Of a stretch of DNA of 64,000 nt, positions 1 through 12,316 are shown in pieces. The position numbers and the translations under genes were made by a program. The notes under the pieces were generated by a model. It saw only the letters and a list, made by a program, of their open reading frames with translations, was not told the DNA's origin and searched no databases. The stretch spans positions 81,093,892 to 81,157,891 of the forward strand of contig JAVMKO010000001.1 in NCBI GenBank assembly GCA_032164245.1, read 5' to 3'. The first letter of the stretch is position 1, and each line of letters starts with the position of its first letter. This stretch comes from Sternotherus odoratus. Taxonomy: Eukaryota > Chordata > Testudines > Kinosternidae.

Positions 1-284
1 CACCCCCTATCTAGCCCTCCTGCTCTCTGTTCCCTGACTGCCCAATCCCGAGACCCCCTCATCCACCACCTCCCGGGACCCTCCCACCTAAGCCCCCTCC
101 ACCAACTTGCTTACCTACTCAGCCAGGTGTGGGGCCCCGCAGCTCGCTGCGCTCGGCCTGGCCCCCCCGGCCAGGCCGGAAGCGCGGGGCCGCTGGCTCC
201 ATGTCCCTGGCCCCAGCTTGCAGGCCACATAAAAATGGCCGGCGGGCCACATGTGGCCCACGGGCTGTAGTTTGCCAACCCCTG
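1..284 (-). mobile_element. hAT-type non-autonomous element, one end, continues off the window
   Basis: Read on the minus strand it starts at 284 with CAGGGGTTGGCAAACTACAG, the familiar hAT terminal sequence (CAGGGG...), then passes into C/T-rich (plus strand) tandem-like sequence at 1-110. The same kind of tandem sequence is found at 57.7-58.45 kb. The flanking 8 bases after the end are AGTTAGAC; the other end is outside the window. Confidence 0.65.
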
Positions 285-439
285 AGTTAGACCCTGAGCA
301 CATGGGCAAGACCCATCAGCCAGACACCTGGGAGAGAATTCTTGGTAGAACTCAGAGCCCGCCTCATCGAGTGTCCCATCACCAGCCATCAGAGATATTT
401 GCTAATAGCAGTCATGGATGGGCCATATGACACTGTAGG

Positions 440-975
440 CAACCTCATCAGACCGTCCCCTCCATAAACTTATCAAGCTCCATCTTCAAACGAGTTAGGG
501 GTTTTGCTTCCACTGCTGCCCTGGGAAGGCTGTTCCAGAACTTCACTCCTCGGATAGTTAGAAACCTTCATCGAATTTCTAGCCTAAATTTATGGATGGC
601 CAGTTTCTATCCATTTGTTCCTGTGCCAGCCCGGGCCCTTAACTTAAATAACGCCTCTCCCTCCCTGGTGTCTGTCCCTCTGATGTATTTACAGAGAGCA
701 CTTTGTTAAGCTAAGCAAGCCACGCTCCTTAAGTCTCCTCTCATGAGGCAGGTTCTCCATTGCGCTGATCATCCTCGTAGCCCTTCTCTGCAGCTGTTCC
801 AGTTTGACTCCATCTTTCTTAAACGTGGGAGACCAGAACGGCACACACTGTTCCAGATGAGGTCTCACCAGTGCCTTGTATAACGGGACAAACGCTTGCC
901 CATCTCTAGGGGAAGCACCTCCCCTCATGCATCCTAGGGCTGCATTCGCAATCTGTCACAACCAGACCTGCAGGC
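440..975 (-). mobile_element. CR1 LINE 3' fragment
   Basis: On the minus strand 689-928 encodes a typical CR1 reverse-transcriptase tail (LVRPHLEQCVPFWSP, QRRATRMISAMENLPHERR), then runs into the CR1 3' UTR toward 450. The frame is 5'-truncated, as most CR1 copies are, and has no intact ORF2. Confidence 0.85.
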
Positions 976-1907
976 TTGACAAGTGAATTCTGATGTCGTG
1001 CTGCCTGGCAAACGGGCTGCCTAACTTCACTTCAAGATCCCAGCCCCAATCCTGTGCCGAGTGCAGCTCGAAAGGGGAAAGGGGCAAAGGTGGCTTGATG
1101 TCACTTTTATGCCCCCTTATCCCAGGGTCAACAAGAGACCAGACCAGCACCTGGTGCAAGCAAGAGCAGCCTCAGGGCTGCTATAATCTTTGCCTGGGGT
1201 TGTTCAGTCAGCTGGGGAGCAGTGGTGGTGGTGGGGGCACATATTCCCTAGGCTTGCCCACAGCTATACCGTGATGGCTGTGGTGCTGATATAGCGGATG
1301 TGCTGCTACGGATGGTCTGCATCACCTGGGGGATCTTCCACTGACCAGTGAAGCCGGCACTACAGCTGCTTTGCTTTGGTGAAGCAGTTTAAAGCATGTA
1401 GGGAGCCTAAGGCCCTGGTCCCCAGAGGACATCCCCTGACCCATGTGGCCAAGCTGAGGCTGGAAATAACGGGGCTCCCTCTCCCTGCAAACGCTGCCAA
1501 ACAGCCAGAGAAACAAATGAGTTACCAGCCTGCCTTGGCTGGAAGAGAAGGATGGGGGCAGGGAGAAAGTGACGGGCAGATTGAGTCAGACATGGAAGGG
1601 GAGACGAGGGGAACAAAGATGAGCATGAGCAAGAAACGGGGCAGGTGGTCAGGTTTACAAAGGGATTTAGGCACCTAAAGATGCAGAGAGGCACCTAGTG
1701 GGATTTTCAGAAGCACCTAAGCAGGTGAGGCGCCTAACTCTGATTGGAAGTAACTTAATAAGGGAGTGAATGGAATGGATGCACCTCTCCTTCGCTGTGC
1801 TTCCCTAGCAGGCATTCCAAACCTCTGCACTGGGGTAGTGGAGCCACGGGATGGCTAGTCTGAGAACTTTTTTGCCTGCTTTGGATTCTGCAGTTAAATT
1901 GGTGGGG
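976..1907. other. Gene-free stretch, nothing recognised
   Basis: No splice-bounded exon, RNA gene or identifiable repeat. Open frames up to about 100 codons occur on both strands without recognisable motifs. Confidence 0.5.
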
Positions 1908-3042
1908 TGTCACGGTACTGAAATAGTTTGGTACCGTGTAGATCAATGGGTGCACGAAATATTATGTGAAGGGGGTCATAACAGGTGTCTTATGTATGTA
2001 TCTATTCCATATGTGTGTATCTATTCCATATGTGTGTATCAATTTGGCAGTTGAAGTTATGAATATTGGCTCTGGACTGTCTGTCTTCCAAATATTGTGC
2101 TCTGCTGGGGAAGAAGATTCCTGAATACTGGGTGTCAGCTTGGCTTGGGCTGCCTGATGGCCCATTAAGGGACTATCAGCAACACAATGGACTCTGGGAG
2201 CTTGGAATGCTCCAATCCAGACAACAAGTCTACAAGAGGAAGCCTGGGCATAATGGCTTCTGCCTGCAAATGCTGAGTCAGGCATGGACATGTGATCTGC
2301 CCATGTGACTCCAGGACTCCATGGGGCTGGACTTTTCACAGCAGGAACAAAGAGGTGTTTGCAACTGGAAAAAAAACTATAAATAAAGCTGTTACAGCCC
2401 CTCCATTTTTCGTCTTTCACCTCCAGTCTTCAGCCTGCTTTGTTTCCAGCTTTGGATGGAACTTTGCTACTCTGGGAACTCTGGACAATGGTACTGATCC
2501 ATCCCCCAAATGGGATGCATCCAAAGACTTTGATTTGAACCTGCAGTTTATTCTACCTTTGCTGCAAGCCTAAGCTAAGAGATGTGCCATTACTGCGTGT
2601 AATTGATTTCTTTTAACCATTCTTAACCCTCACCTATCTCTTTTTCCTTTTATAATAAACCTTTAGATTTTAGATTCTAAAGGATTGGCTACAGCGTGAT
2701 TTGTGGTAAGATCTGATTTGTATATTGACCTGGGTCTGGGGCCTGATTCTTTGGAATTGGGGAGAACCGTTTTCTTTATTTGGGGGATTGGTTTTCATAA
2801 CCATTGATCCCCAGGACAGGTGGCTGCTGGTGGTGATACTGGGAATCTGGAGTGTCTTAGGGGGATTGCTTGTGTGACTTGTGGTTAGCCAGTGGGGTGA
2901 GACCAAAGTCTTTTCTGTTTAGCTGGTTGGGTTTGCCTTAGTGTGGAAAAACCCCAGCTTTGGGCTGTAATTGCCCTTTTGGAAGTAATCTGTCCTGATC
3001 TGACACTCACAGTTGGATCCCACCAGGAACAGCACCGTCACA
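1908..3042 (+). mobile_element. Solo LTR, 1135 bp, with 5-bp target-site duplication
   Basis: Starts TGTCACGGTACTG and ends CAGCACCGTCACA, and is flanked on both sides by TGGGG (1903-1907 and 3043-3047). A TATA-like TATAAATAAA near 2378 and an AATAAA near 2653 are spaced as in an LTR. No internal coding region is present. A related copy in the opposite orientation lies at 13080-14155. Confidence 0.75.
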
Positions 3043-3136
3043 TGGGGAAAGGAGAGAAAATAACCTAAAAGTCACCCTTTTGCCCACAAAATCCTGCAAT
3101 GGGCCAGAATCGAGTGGCTTGGCGAGGGCAATTATG

Positions 3137-3265
3137 CTACTTAGATTATAAACTCATTGGGGCAGGGGCTGTCTTTTTGTTTGGTGTCTGTGCAGCCCCC
3201 TGGCACAATGGAGTCCTGGTCCATGCTTAGTGTTCCTAGGCACTGTGCTAATAAATAATAATAAT
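3137..3265 (+). repeat. L2/MIR-like 3'-tail repeat
   Basis: Contains the words ATAAACTCATTGGGGCAGGGG, CTGGCACAATGGAGTCCTGG and a terminal AATAATAATAATG, a tail shared with fragments at 5105-5215, 29757-29815 and (reverse) 31082-31165. Family name inferred. Confidence 0.5.
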
Positions 3266-3690
3266 GTGCATAGACTCCAGTGCAGGCAGCTGGCCTCTAT
3301 TTCCCAACAGCAGAGGAGGCTGACAGCAGCACAATGATTCCCCTTTCTTTCCTTTCCTCCGTTGATAGAAAATGGAGCCTGGGAACGTGGGGAGGGAGAG
3401 TCCCCGTGAATCTTCGCACTGACCCACTCCAAGACCTTAAAGATGAGCCTGGGTGTAGCCATGTAATCACAGAGTGAAGAAGTTCACATCCGGTATAGAG
3501 GATCCACACAGAGTCTAGGCACCAGCTAAGTTCCACGTAAGCCCTATGCTGAGGACGTAAATGGGACATAAATGATGCATAGATCAAGTACAGGCCCCCT
3601 GCCCAGCGGTAAATTTCATCCACTCTGAGCAGGAATTAGTTAAGTCAAGTCCAATGCACCAGTGAGTCAGTGCCCCCAAAGGTTTCATGA

Positions 3691-4000
3691 CAGGGGTAGG
3701 CAACCTATGGCATGCGAGCCAAAGGCGGAACGCGAGCTGATTTTCAGTGGCACTCACACTGTCCAGGTCCTGGTCACTGGTGTGGGGAGTCTGCATTTTA
3801 ATTGAATGTTAAGTGAAGCTTCTTAAACATTTTAAAAATCTTATTTACTTTACATACAACACTAGTTCAGTTCTATATTATAGACTTAGAGAAAGAGACC
3901 CTCTAAAAATGTTAAAATGTATGACTGGCCCGCGAAACCTTAAATGAAAGTGAATACATGAAGATTCGGCACACTGCTCATGAAAGGCTGCCGACCCCTG
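3691..4000. mobile_element. hAT MITE, 310 bp, with perfect 8-bp target duplication
   Basis: Left end CAGGGGTAGGCAACC, right end GGCTGCCGACCCCTG (inverted match with two differences). TTTCATGA occurs immediately on both sides, at 3683-3690 and 4001-4008. The interior is AT-rich and non-coding. Confidence 0.92.
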
Positions 4001-5104
4001 TTTCATGAGCTCCTATCTGCCCAAGACATGCTCAGATCTGTATTTTCAAAACTCACCTCCAGCGTGGATGGTGCAAATTTGGTGACCACACAGCCAAATA
4101 ATGAGCACAAAAATGGTTTAGCCAGCCACACTGAAAACCACACACTTAGCTAGGCATCTAAATGCACAGTGCTGCAGACAAGAACAATTGCATCTGCAAT
4201 TTCCTCCCTCCATTAGAAATGGGTACAAAACTATGCTGGCAATACTAGAAACCAGGCTAAACACAGGATCCACAATACACAGGCCTTTCGTCCTTGTGTG
4301 AGGCTGAGTTTACAGCCAACGACAAGCAGCAGCAGACCCTGGAGCTCCTCTCCTCACCCTCCTCCTCGCATGGATCCCTCTCCCAGCCTCACCACTGTTC
4401 TGATTCTGACATGATCAGCTCTTCATACTCCATCCCCATGAGCGCGGGCTCCATCGCACAGCCCAGCCCATAGCCCTGCCGGCGTAGCTCTCTCCCACAT
4501 GGGAGCACGCGAGAGGAAGTCGCTCACCTTGCCCCCCCCAAGGGAAAGAGGTGGGAGTCTCCCTCTTTCGAGCTTGCCCTGTCAGCCACCCATGGACTAT
4601 GAGAGAGGAGAGGAAGTCGAACATTTTCTCCACAGAAACAGACAATGGGCTTGATTCCCCAGAGCTGGCCCAGAGAGGTGCAAATGGCATCCCCCAGCAC
4701 CAGCAGGGGTCGCTGCACCCCAGTGGGATTCACTCCAGGCAGAGGAAAAGGAAGTATTCACACCCCTCACTGGTGGGCAACCTTAAATTGCAGAAGGAAG
4801 CTTCCGCACTGAAAGCTGCCTGAGGGACACACTCAATTCAGGGCAAACTCTTGGCCTTGCCCCTTCCCCAGGCAGTATAGCTACTTTTGAACCGGTGCCA
4901 GCCAGCCGTGGGTCCCAGGCAGGATGGGGTTGGGGGTGGGTACTCTTCACTGCTCCAAAGCCCTCAAGGCAGATTTCCTGCCCATGAAGACCCTTCCCCA
5001 AATGTCTGCCAGCGTCAAACCAAGCCCAAAGACCAATAGCTCCGCTCAGCAATAAAATCGTAGGCCCGGGTAAGTGCGAATCGCAGAAATACAATAACTC
5101 CACT

Positions 5105-5215
5105 TAAGCTGCTCAGGGCAAGGACTTTGTGTTGTGTGTGTGCACAGCACCCGGCCCGGTGGCCCCTGGTTTACAATGGGGGCCCCAGGCACTACAGTAC
5201 AAAGCACAACAATAG
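5105..5215 (+). repeat. L2/MIR-like 3'-tail repeat
   Basis: Shares CAGGGCAAGGACTTTGTGTT, a GCACAGCACC block and a GGCCCCAGGCACTAC block with the fragment at 3137-3265, but more diverged. Confidence 0.45.
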
Positions 5216-6776
5216 TCATAAGGTCAGGTACCTCACTGTGGCTCTTGCCAATGTTACAGCAACCATGTTTTCATGCTGGACAACGAGTTCTGAGATCCAC
5301 CTTCTCCTTGGACAATTGACTTTGCCAGCGTGAGGCCAGCCAGGATCCCTTTCTCTGTCAGTCCCCCTCCCCCTCCACTTGTTGCCCACCACTTACAAAT
5401 GAGGAAATAAGTTCTGATCTCGCTCATCCCCTCTCGGCTACTTCTGCCTTTCTAGCTTCTGTTGGCGCCCGTCCTGTTTCTGTGGTTTGCAGGGATATGT
5501 CCAGGCCTAGGATTTTATTGCTGAGCTGAGCTACTGGTCTTTGTGCTCCCCGCTTCCCCCCAGCCCCATGTGGGCCAGTTCCTCTCTCCTCTGCTCAGGG
5601 GGCTGATTTACTGTTACTGTGCCACACCAGTCATTGGCACTAGCCATGCACTGCCCAGTCAGAACGCTGAGGATTTACACACACTCACTTTGCACTAGCC
5701 CCAGCTGGGGCAGGGAAGTGAAGGCTTTCACCATTTCGCTGTTGAACTCACAAGTCATGCTTGTGCACCTCCGTTCCCGTCCCACCGAGGCTGCACCAAT
5801 GGAATCCGTTGTTTACAGTCACATGCCAACCCTCAGACCAAGCACCATGCACCTCCGATGCCCTAGGCTGGGCCTGGCTTATTCCACGCCTCCTTGTTAT
5901 CTAGCTAGTCTGAGGGGCACTGACATGAGGGATTTAACCTTCCTCCTCAGAGATGTCCTGTCTGTACAAAGCTCAGTCATGCCTTGACCCTGGTCCCATT
6001 AATGCCAGTGGGTCGGCTCCCAGTGACATCTGCAGGGAGCTTGATCAGGTCCTGAGTAACTGGGAGGGATGGAGGGAGGGGAAAACAGTACAATACCTGC
6101 AAGCTATAAATCCCACCCAAAGCATCTGGGGGATGCCTCATCTCCCCCCCCCCCCCCCCAGCACCCCACTCCCGCTGGTGACACTGCCCTGCCAGTGCCT
6201 AGTGGGTCAGCAACACTTGCAGCAACAAGACAGGAGAAAGAAGTGGCCAAAGACTTACCGGTGGGACAAACGTCCATCCTGAGACCTGCTGAAAGGAGAA
6301 TTCTTTCAACAGCCGTCAGTTTCTTCCCCCACTGCCTGCCACAATTAGCGCTACTTCAGCCCAGTAGCTAAAAGTGTGTCAGCTGGATGGACTGCTCTGT
6401 CTAGCGGCTCCGCCCCCATCTCCTCCCCATATTGCTCATAGCGGTGAAGGCAGAGATGAAGTCATGTTTCTCAGAGCCGACAAACTCTTGCTGGTTACTT
6501 CCTAAAAATAAAACGAACCAAGCCACGAGCCAAAGCCATGCTGTTTTAACCTGGGCAGCCATTCAGGTCTTTGCTGTGGGGGTTGGTCTCCAGATTCACT
6601 GTCATGCGGTTTGATCCAGCGTGCTCGGGGGAGAGAGGAAGAGGGAAGTTGACAACTCAAAGAGCCAACTTGTTTAGTGGACGGTTTTGTGCTGGGAAAC
6701 AGGTTTACGCCCCACCAATAGGTGGCAGGTGGGTGAGAATCCCAAAATCAGTGTGTGCCGGGTCCTGCCGATGGAC

Positions 6777-7250
6777 TTGCCCTGCAGGATCTCGGAACAT
6801 TGATGCCAGCTGTCGAGTTCCTCCTGTGGGCACAGGTTCCTTTCTCCCCATCCCAAATGGGTCCCTTTTGGGCAGGCTCCTCAGCAAGGCTTGACTGGGC
6901 CATGCAGAGTGAGCTCCCCTCTCAACCCTAAAGTCGCCCCCTCCCTTGTGGAAGCCTTGCCCCGGCAGGGCAATGGAGGGAGCTTGCCCTGGCCCTGCCT
7001 GTGCTGTGTCTGTTCTGGAGAGCAGTATAGGACTTTAACCACTGGGGCTGTCAGTGTGAAGCTCTCTCTTCCCCTCCCCCCAGCCCCGGAAGGCTGCACA
7101 CTTCCCCTTGAGGTAACTGCACTTGGTTGCCACGTCTATTGTAGGTGAAGGCCCTGCCATGCTCTGAGGGGGAAGCAGGGGAGGGCATTGTGCCCACAGG
7201 GGGAGCTCAACAGCTGGCATCAACGTTCCGAGGGCCTCTTGCAGGGCGAG
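6777..7250. repeat. Local inverted repeat, about 50-bp arms
   Basis: The stretch around 6779-6834 (TTGATGCCAGCTGTCGAG...) matches the reverse complement of 7190-7246 with a few differences, with about 350 bases between. It may be the ends of an unidentified fold-back repeat. Confidence 0.5.
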
Positions 7251-7889
7251 GGATCCGCAGGGACTTACACAGGTCATTGTGGAAGTGATCTGGTGGCCTG
7301 GATTCCTTCCACTTACTTCTCTGCCAGGCTTACGGCTGAGGATGGTGAGACGACACCAGCTGTCCTGGAGCCGAGTACAGCGTGAGCAGGTGTCTGGCAG
7401 GCTTCTCCTCCACACATCCTACACCTCTGCCAGAGCCCCTCACTCCTGCCTGGCAGTACTCTACCCTTCTTCAGTTCTGCCTCCCAGCTCTGCCCGGGCC
7501 CCTCACTCTGGCCCTGCAGCACCCCCTGCTATTGCAGCCCTGAGCCCACACCCCAACTCTGCCTGTGCACCTCACTGCTGCATGCCGTGCTGTTCCAATC
7601 CTGCCCTCCACCAGCTATGGCCATGCCCCTCGGCAAGAGCTCCCCCTGCTACTGCACTGACATTACCTCTCTTGGCAGCCTGCAAAGCCATTTCCCCAAT
7701 CGCTGCCTGCCGTGCACGAGACTGACCAGGGAGTTGCGGGGAGGGTTTGGAAGATGGTCCCATGGGGCGACCCCAAGGCTAACTGGCTCATTTTATATCA
7801 AACAGGGAGATTGGAAAGCTCCTCAGGTCACCTTCGGCCTCCTGCTGCTTGGTCTGGACTCTGTGCACAGTTGCTACCATGTAAAACAG

Positions 7890-8080
7890 TGAGGAATACT
7901 TGTAGCACCTTAGAGACTAACTAGTTTATTTCAGCATAAGCTTTCCTGGGCGATAGCTCACTTCATCGGATGCTATAGCCCACGAAAGCTTATGCTGAAA
8001 TAAACTAGTTAGTCTCTAAGGTGCTACAAGTATTCCTGGCTTTCTTTAGGATACCGACTAACACGGCTGCTATTCTTGAA
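7890..8080 (+). mobile_element. Fold-back SINE-like insertion, 191 bp, with 12-bp target duplication
   Basis: CATGTAAAACAG flanks both sides (7878-7889 and 8081-8092). Inside, 7892-7950 and 7978-8036 are inverted copies of about 59 bp with one mismatch. Only the right arm continues into the element's 3' end (ACTAACACGGCTGCTATTC), so the element is on the + strand with an inverted duplicate at its 5' side. Confidence 0.9.
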
Positions 8081-8092
8081 CATGTAAAACAG

Positions 8093-8872
8093 GTTTTCCA
8101 GGGACAATTTTCCAAATACCCTGGAGGATTGGGGCTCACTGAGGGGGGAGGAAGCTTGTGGCAGCCCAGGTAGGGGCCGGGGGTCCTCCCACAAATCCAG
8201 CGCTCCACCGCTGTGGATTACAGGCATCCCAAAGGCTAAACCCGAGCACCCATGGGTGGGGGGACGATCCTGAGTAACTCACGATTTTTAGGAAGACGGG
8301 GTGACAAATCCCCTCCCCCCTCAGGTTTACATGGCCAAGGCCATTTTCACAAGGCAAAAGGCTAGAAACGTACTGTTTGGGGCTTTTATTAAATACAAGC
8401 TGAGCTTTCTAGGCCCCCCAAACAAGGGGAGGAGCCCCTGCAGGAGACTCACAGGGTGCAAGCAATACAGCTCAGTCCTGACCTTCAGCACACTCCGTCG
8501 CTCCAGCCCCAGAGGCCATTCAGACCTGCTCTCCAGTCCTGTATCCTGTATCCAGTCCTGTATCCTGGCCTGCAGCACCCCTTCCTATCCCAGTACTGGG
8601 ATCCCCACACGGCTCTTCAGAGGCACCTCAGCCCTGGCCTGCAGCTCTCCCTGCTCATTCAGTGCTAGCTGCTGACACCAGGGCTTTGGAGCAGTGCTCC
8701 AGCTCTGCTCCAGCTCCAGGCAAAAACCTGAAGCTCCACTGCTCCGTGCTCCAGGCTCCACTACAAAGCCCTGGCTGACACAGCTCCGCCAATGCCCCTC
8801 GATTCTGCCCTGCAGTTCCCCTTGCTCTTGGCCCCCTCACCAACTCTGCCAGCGTCCCCTCTGTTATTCTAA
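8093..8872. other. Gene-free stretch with C/T-rich low complexity
   Basis: TCCTGTATCC is repeated near 8535-8570, and CAGCTCTGCTCC-like words recur to 8850. No gene or named repeat recognised. Confidence 0.45.
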
Positions 8873-10001
8873 TGTAAGGGAACTGTTAGCCCCTTACTAA
8901 CACTCAGTGGGGTGTTTTCATTATTAGCTCCCAGGACCTAAAGGGGGAGGGTCAATGGTCAATCAGGACCCTGAGACTGGCGGTCCCCAGGGGCAATGGG
9001 GAGAGGCCAGCACTCCTGACTGACAAGGCCAGGGGACTAATCAAGGAGTCAGGAGGGCAGGATGGGTCCCGTCCTCCGTGTGAGAGCTGGAATTGCCTGG
9101 GCCAGAGGGAGAGGAGCCAGAGCTGAGCTGGAGACTAGAGCTGGGCCAGATCCGGAGGGGCCAGGGAAGCAGCCCAGAGAGACAGACCCTGTGCTGGGAG
9201 CAGAGCTGCAGCCCCAAAGCCAGAGCTCAGCCCAGAGGGACAGACCTGCCCTGGGAGCAGCTGCAGAAACCAAGGGCAGAGAGGTCAGTGCTGGGGGCAG
9301 AGACACAGGGGCTGCCTGCAGAGAAGCCGTGTGCTGGGCGCAGAGCTGGAACAGCCAGAGGGACCAGAGGGGCTGTTCTGGAGGCAGAGCAGCAGCAGTC
9401 GTCGGGCTGAGGCAGCGTGGAGCTGACACAGAGGGTGGAGCTGGGCTGGAGCCGTCCAGAGGCTGGGAGCGGGTGGACCCCACCGGAGGAAGCGTCCAAG
9501 TCACAGCAACCCTGCAGCACAGCTAAGGAGGAGGCCTGGGCCCTACAAGGAACAGACTGAAAACTGTCCTGACACTACAGAGACATTATGTGTAACACTC
9601 CCTGCCACGGGGCAGGATTTCCCTAACCGTTCTATTTCTTCTTTGTTCATTTTTAAGATAAATTGTTAATTAAATAATTTGCATTTGCTGTAAGTTTTAT
9701 GTGGGTCAGTGAAGTGTCCAGTGCAGAGGGAGCACCCCGGAGTGGGGACACCCTAGCCTCTGACCTGGGTAACCCCAGCACGGTTTGGGGTTGAGCCCCC
9801 CAGAAATCCTGGGCCCAGCCTTGTTGGGGTTATGAGGACTCCACCAGACAGGAGAGTGGAAGGGGAGCCCTCAAGGTCAGGAGGCCTCTGGGTAAAGGAA
9901 GTGGGAGTGAGGACTCAGATCCTTCCGCTAGCCCATTTCACCGGGGTAGTATAGAAGCCAGGAGAGTTCCCCACAACAGCGGGACTATTCCCCCGCTTAC
10001 A
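8873..10001 (+). mobile_element. Probable solo LTR, 1129 bp
   Basis: Starts TGTAAGGGAACTG and ends CCCCGCTTACA, giving TGTAAG/CTTACA termini. The next bases are CTAA on the left and CTAG on the right, a possible mutated 4-bp duplication. The purine-rich middle (9060-9530) yields open frames on both strands of about 150 codons that resemble no protein. Orientation assigned from similarity of style, so uncertain. Confidence 0.55.
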
Positions 10002-10413
10002 CTAGTTCCAGGTTCTTTCCTCATTGGCCTGTGAGGTCTCAGTGATGCAGCTAAATATCCAGGAATGACTGGTCTGAGAACCGCCTGCACTCATTTCACT
10101 AGTGACCTTACGTCTGAATTCAACCCAGGCAAAACAAACACGTCAGTCAATCAAACAGGAAAGAGCCGCAGGAGGGGAAGAAATAAAAGAAGAACAAAAA
10201 GCAGGAGGCAATTGATGGGAAGCTGAGCCAGTGGAGAAGTGACGCAGGCAAAAGGGGAATATTGCTGGGCCTAAACTGGGACTTCTGTATGCTGCCCTTC
10301 TGTATAGGTCCGGCACGCAGTCAAAGATGCCCCAGTCCTCCAGAGTGGAGTGGGATGAGGGAAGGCTGCATCCCTCCTTGCGAAGTAATTGTAATTTGAG
10401 CCCTGGGTACACA

Positions 10414-10554
10414 TACCGTGTTTCCCCGAAAATAAGACAGTGTCTTATATTAATTTTTGCTCCCAAAATTACATTACATTATATTACAGCGAGAGGCAAA
10501 ACTGGAAGTATGTCTTATTTTCGGGGGATGTCTTACTTTCGGGGAAACAGGGTA
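10414..10554. mobile_element. Tc1/mariner-like MITE, 141 bp with TA ends
   Basis: Left end TACCGTGTTTCCCCGAAAAT and right end, reversed, TACCCTGTTTCCCCGAAAGT: a 26-bp terminal inverted repeat with two mismatches, bounded by TA on both sides. TA target duplication suggests Tc1/mariner mobilisation. Confidence 0.8.
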
Positions 10555-12316
10555 TCTCCCCAGCACTTGATTGTAGAGTCCTCTCTCTCATGTCCCTGTG
10601 CTGGGATACAGGACACCCCCTCCTCATCTAGTCCCACTTTCCTTTCCCATGCAGGGAAGGTTCTGGCCTCTTCATCTGCTCCCATGTCCTGCTTTCCCCA
10701 TGTCTCTCTGCTGGGCTAGGAGTTCCCCTTCCCAGCCATTCTTACATTCCCCCCGGAAGAGACCTTCTCCTCGGCCAAGCGTGCTCTGTTGAAGGATGCT
10801 GTTCCTGGCCTGGGGAGCTGTCGAGGGATGACAGGACAGGGTACACTGAGGTAAGAAGGAAGGCCAGGGACAACGGTTGGGCGATGGGGCAGGGTGACAT
10901 CTGGGATGACAGGAAAGGGGAGCAATGGGGTAATTCAGGTTTCTCCCCTCCTTAGGATTTGTAGGCTGGGAAAGCCTCATATTTGAACCCCCATCTCCTC
11001 CACCACCTCACCCCTGTTCCCCTTTGGGTGCCACAGCCATCCCACCCCCTGTGGATCACCAAGCTGCAGAGACGATACAGCAAGGCCTGGGTGAGTCTGT
11101 CAGAGCAGAGCCATGACACCAGCAAATTCCTCTTCCTCCTCCTCCTAGCTTCTTCCTCAAACTTTCTGAGAGAAACAAGACATGCCAGAAACCGGCCTCC
11201 CCTCCCCCGCCCACCCGCCCGCCACGTCCAGGGCAGCAAACCCTGGCCAAGAGCACCCCTTGGTGGATGGAGCGGGGCACAAGGCAAATCACGGCTTGCT
11301 GAGGATGTAGCTGTGCCAAGTAATTCCAGGATATAAACCTCTTCCACCCATGGGCCTCCAGACCCATGGCACCTGTGCTAGTAGGTTTCAAGGGGGCAGG
11401 TGTCACCAATTCTCCTAGTCTAGTATTGGCCTTTCTTAACACTGCGGTGCTTAACTGTGCAACCCGAATGTTCTTTTAGCACAGCTTTTTTCAGAATGTC
11501 AAATTCTACATTTTTAAAACATTTAAAAGCCAATAATTTCATCACATGGAACCATACTGACTGTCCTCCCCACCACCCTCCGGCTCATCAGCAGGGTTGG
11601 GATCTTTAGATTCACAGCACAGTCCTCTAGGTGTAACTAGTAGCAGTAGAAGTCTGTTATCTTCTCTGTGGACCTGCCACTAGAGGGGGGCGTAGACGCA
11701 TACTTTGCCAGCGGGTTTCACAGCTATCTGTTAGGCATCAAAGGAATGGTGAAACGCTGGACACCTGGGTTCTGTGAACGTTCAAGTTCTGTAGGGGAAT
11801 ATGCTCTAGTGGTTATAGATATTTTCCCACAGCCTCTCCCTGTTCCCTTCTATCCCTATCCCCAGTCCTGCCCCGTCCTCTCCCTTGTTGATATCTCCAT
11901 GGCTGCTTGCTCTCCCTGTGTCCAACTCCTGTCCCTGTCCCCCCATTCCAATTCTCCCCTGCCTTCTGTCCTTGCCCCAACCTCCTACTCCTGCCCTTGT
12001 CCCCAACTGCACATCTTCCCCCCCCCTTCTCCTCCCATTTTCATGGCTCTTGTCATCCCACCTCGACCATGGCTCTTACACTCCTCCACCCTTGCTCCTA
12101 TCCCCCCACCCCTATGTCCCTCTTTGCTCCTGCTCCCCCGCCTCCCCCGTTTTGACAGGCAGCTTCTTCCTTCTCCTCCATCCTGCCTCGGTGCCAGCAG
12201 AGGGAGCACTGAGAGTGTAGAAGGCACAGTCTCCTTGCTCCCAGCTCCTGTGCCTGGAGCCACAGGGTCTGTATACGCTGCAGCTGGGAGGTGTAATTTC
12301 CAGCCCAGGTAGACAT
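10555..12316. other. Gene-free stretch, C/T-rich in part
   Basis: 11820-12180 is CCCT-rich and opens long frames on both strands (up to 214 codons) with no domain. No CYTH4 exon, the expected left neighbour of RAC2, was recognised here or elsewhere left of RAC2. Confidence 0.45.

Larger units (their letters stand above)
4009..7877. other. Gene-free stretch
   Basis: Apart from the L2/MIR-like tail at 5105 and the inverted repeat at 6777-7250, it holds a run of C at 6143-6160 and C/T-rich low-complexity DNA (7400-7640, repeated CCCTCACTCTGCC-like words). No coding evidence. Confidence 0.5.

Noticed and set aside
11668..12312. 214-codon frame considered as a CYTH4 exon
   Set aside because: Pro/Ser/Leu-rich translation of CCCT-rich DNA; no Sec7 or PH-domain motif.
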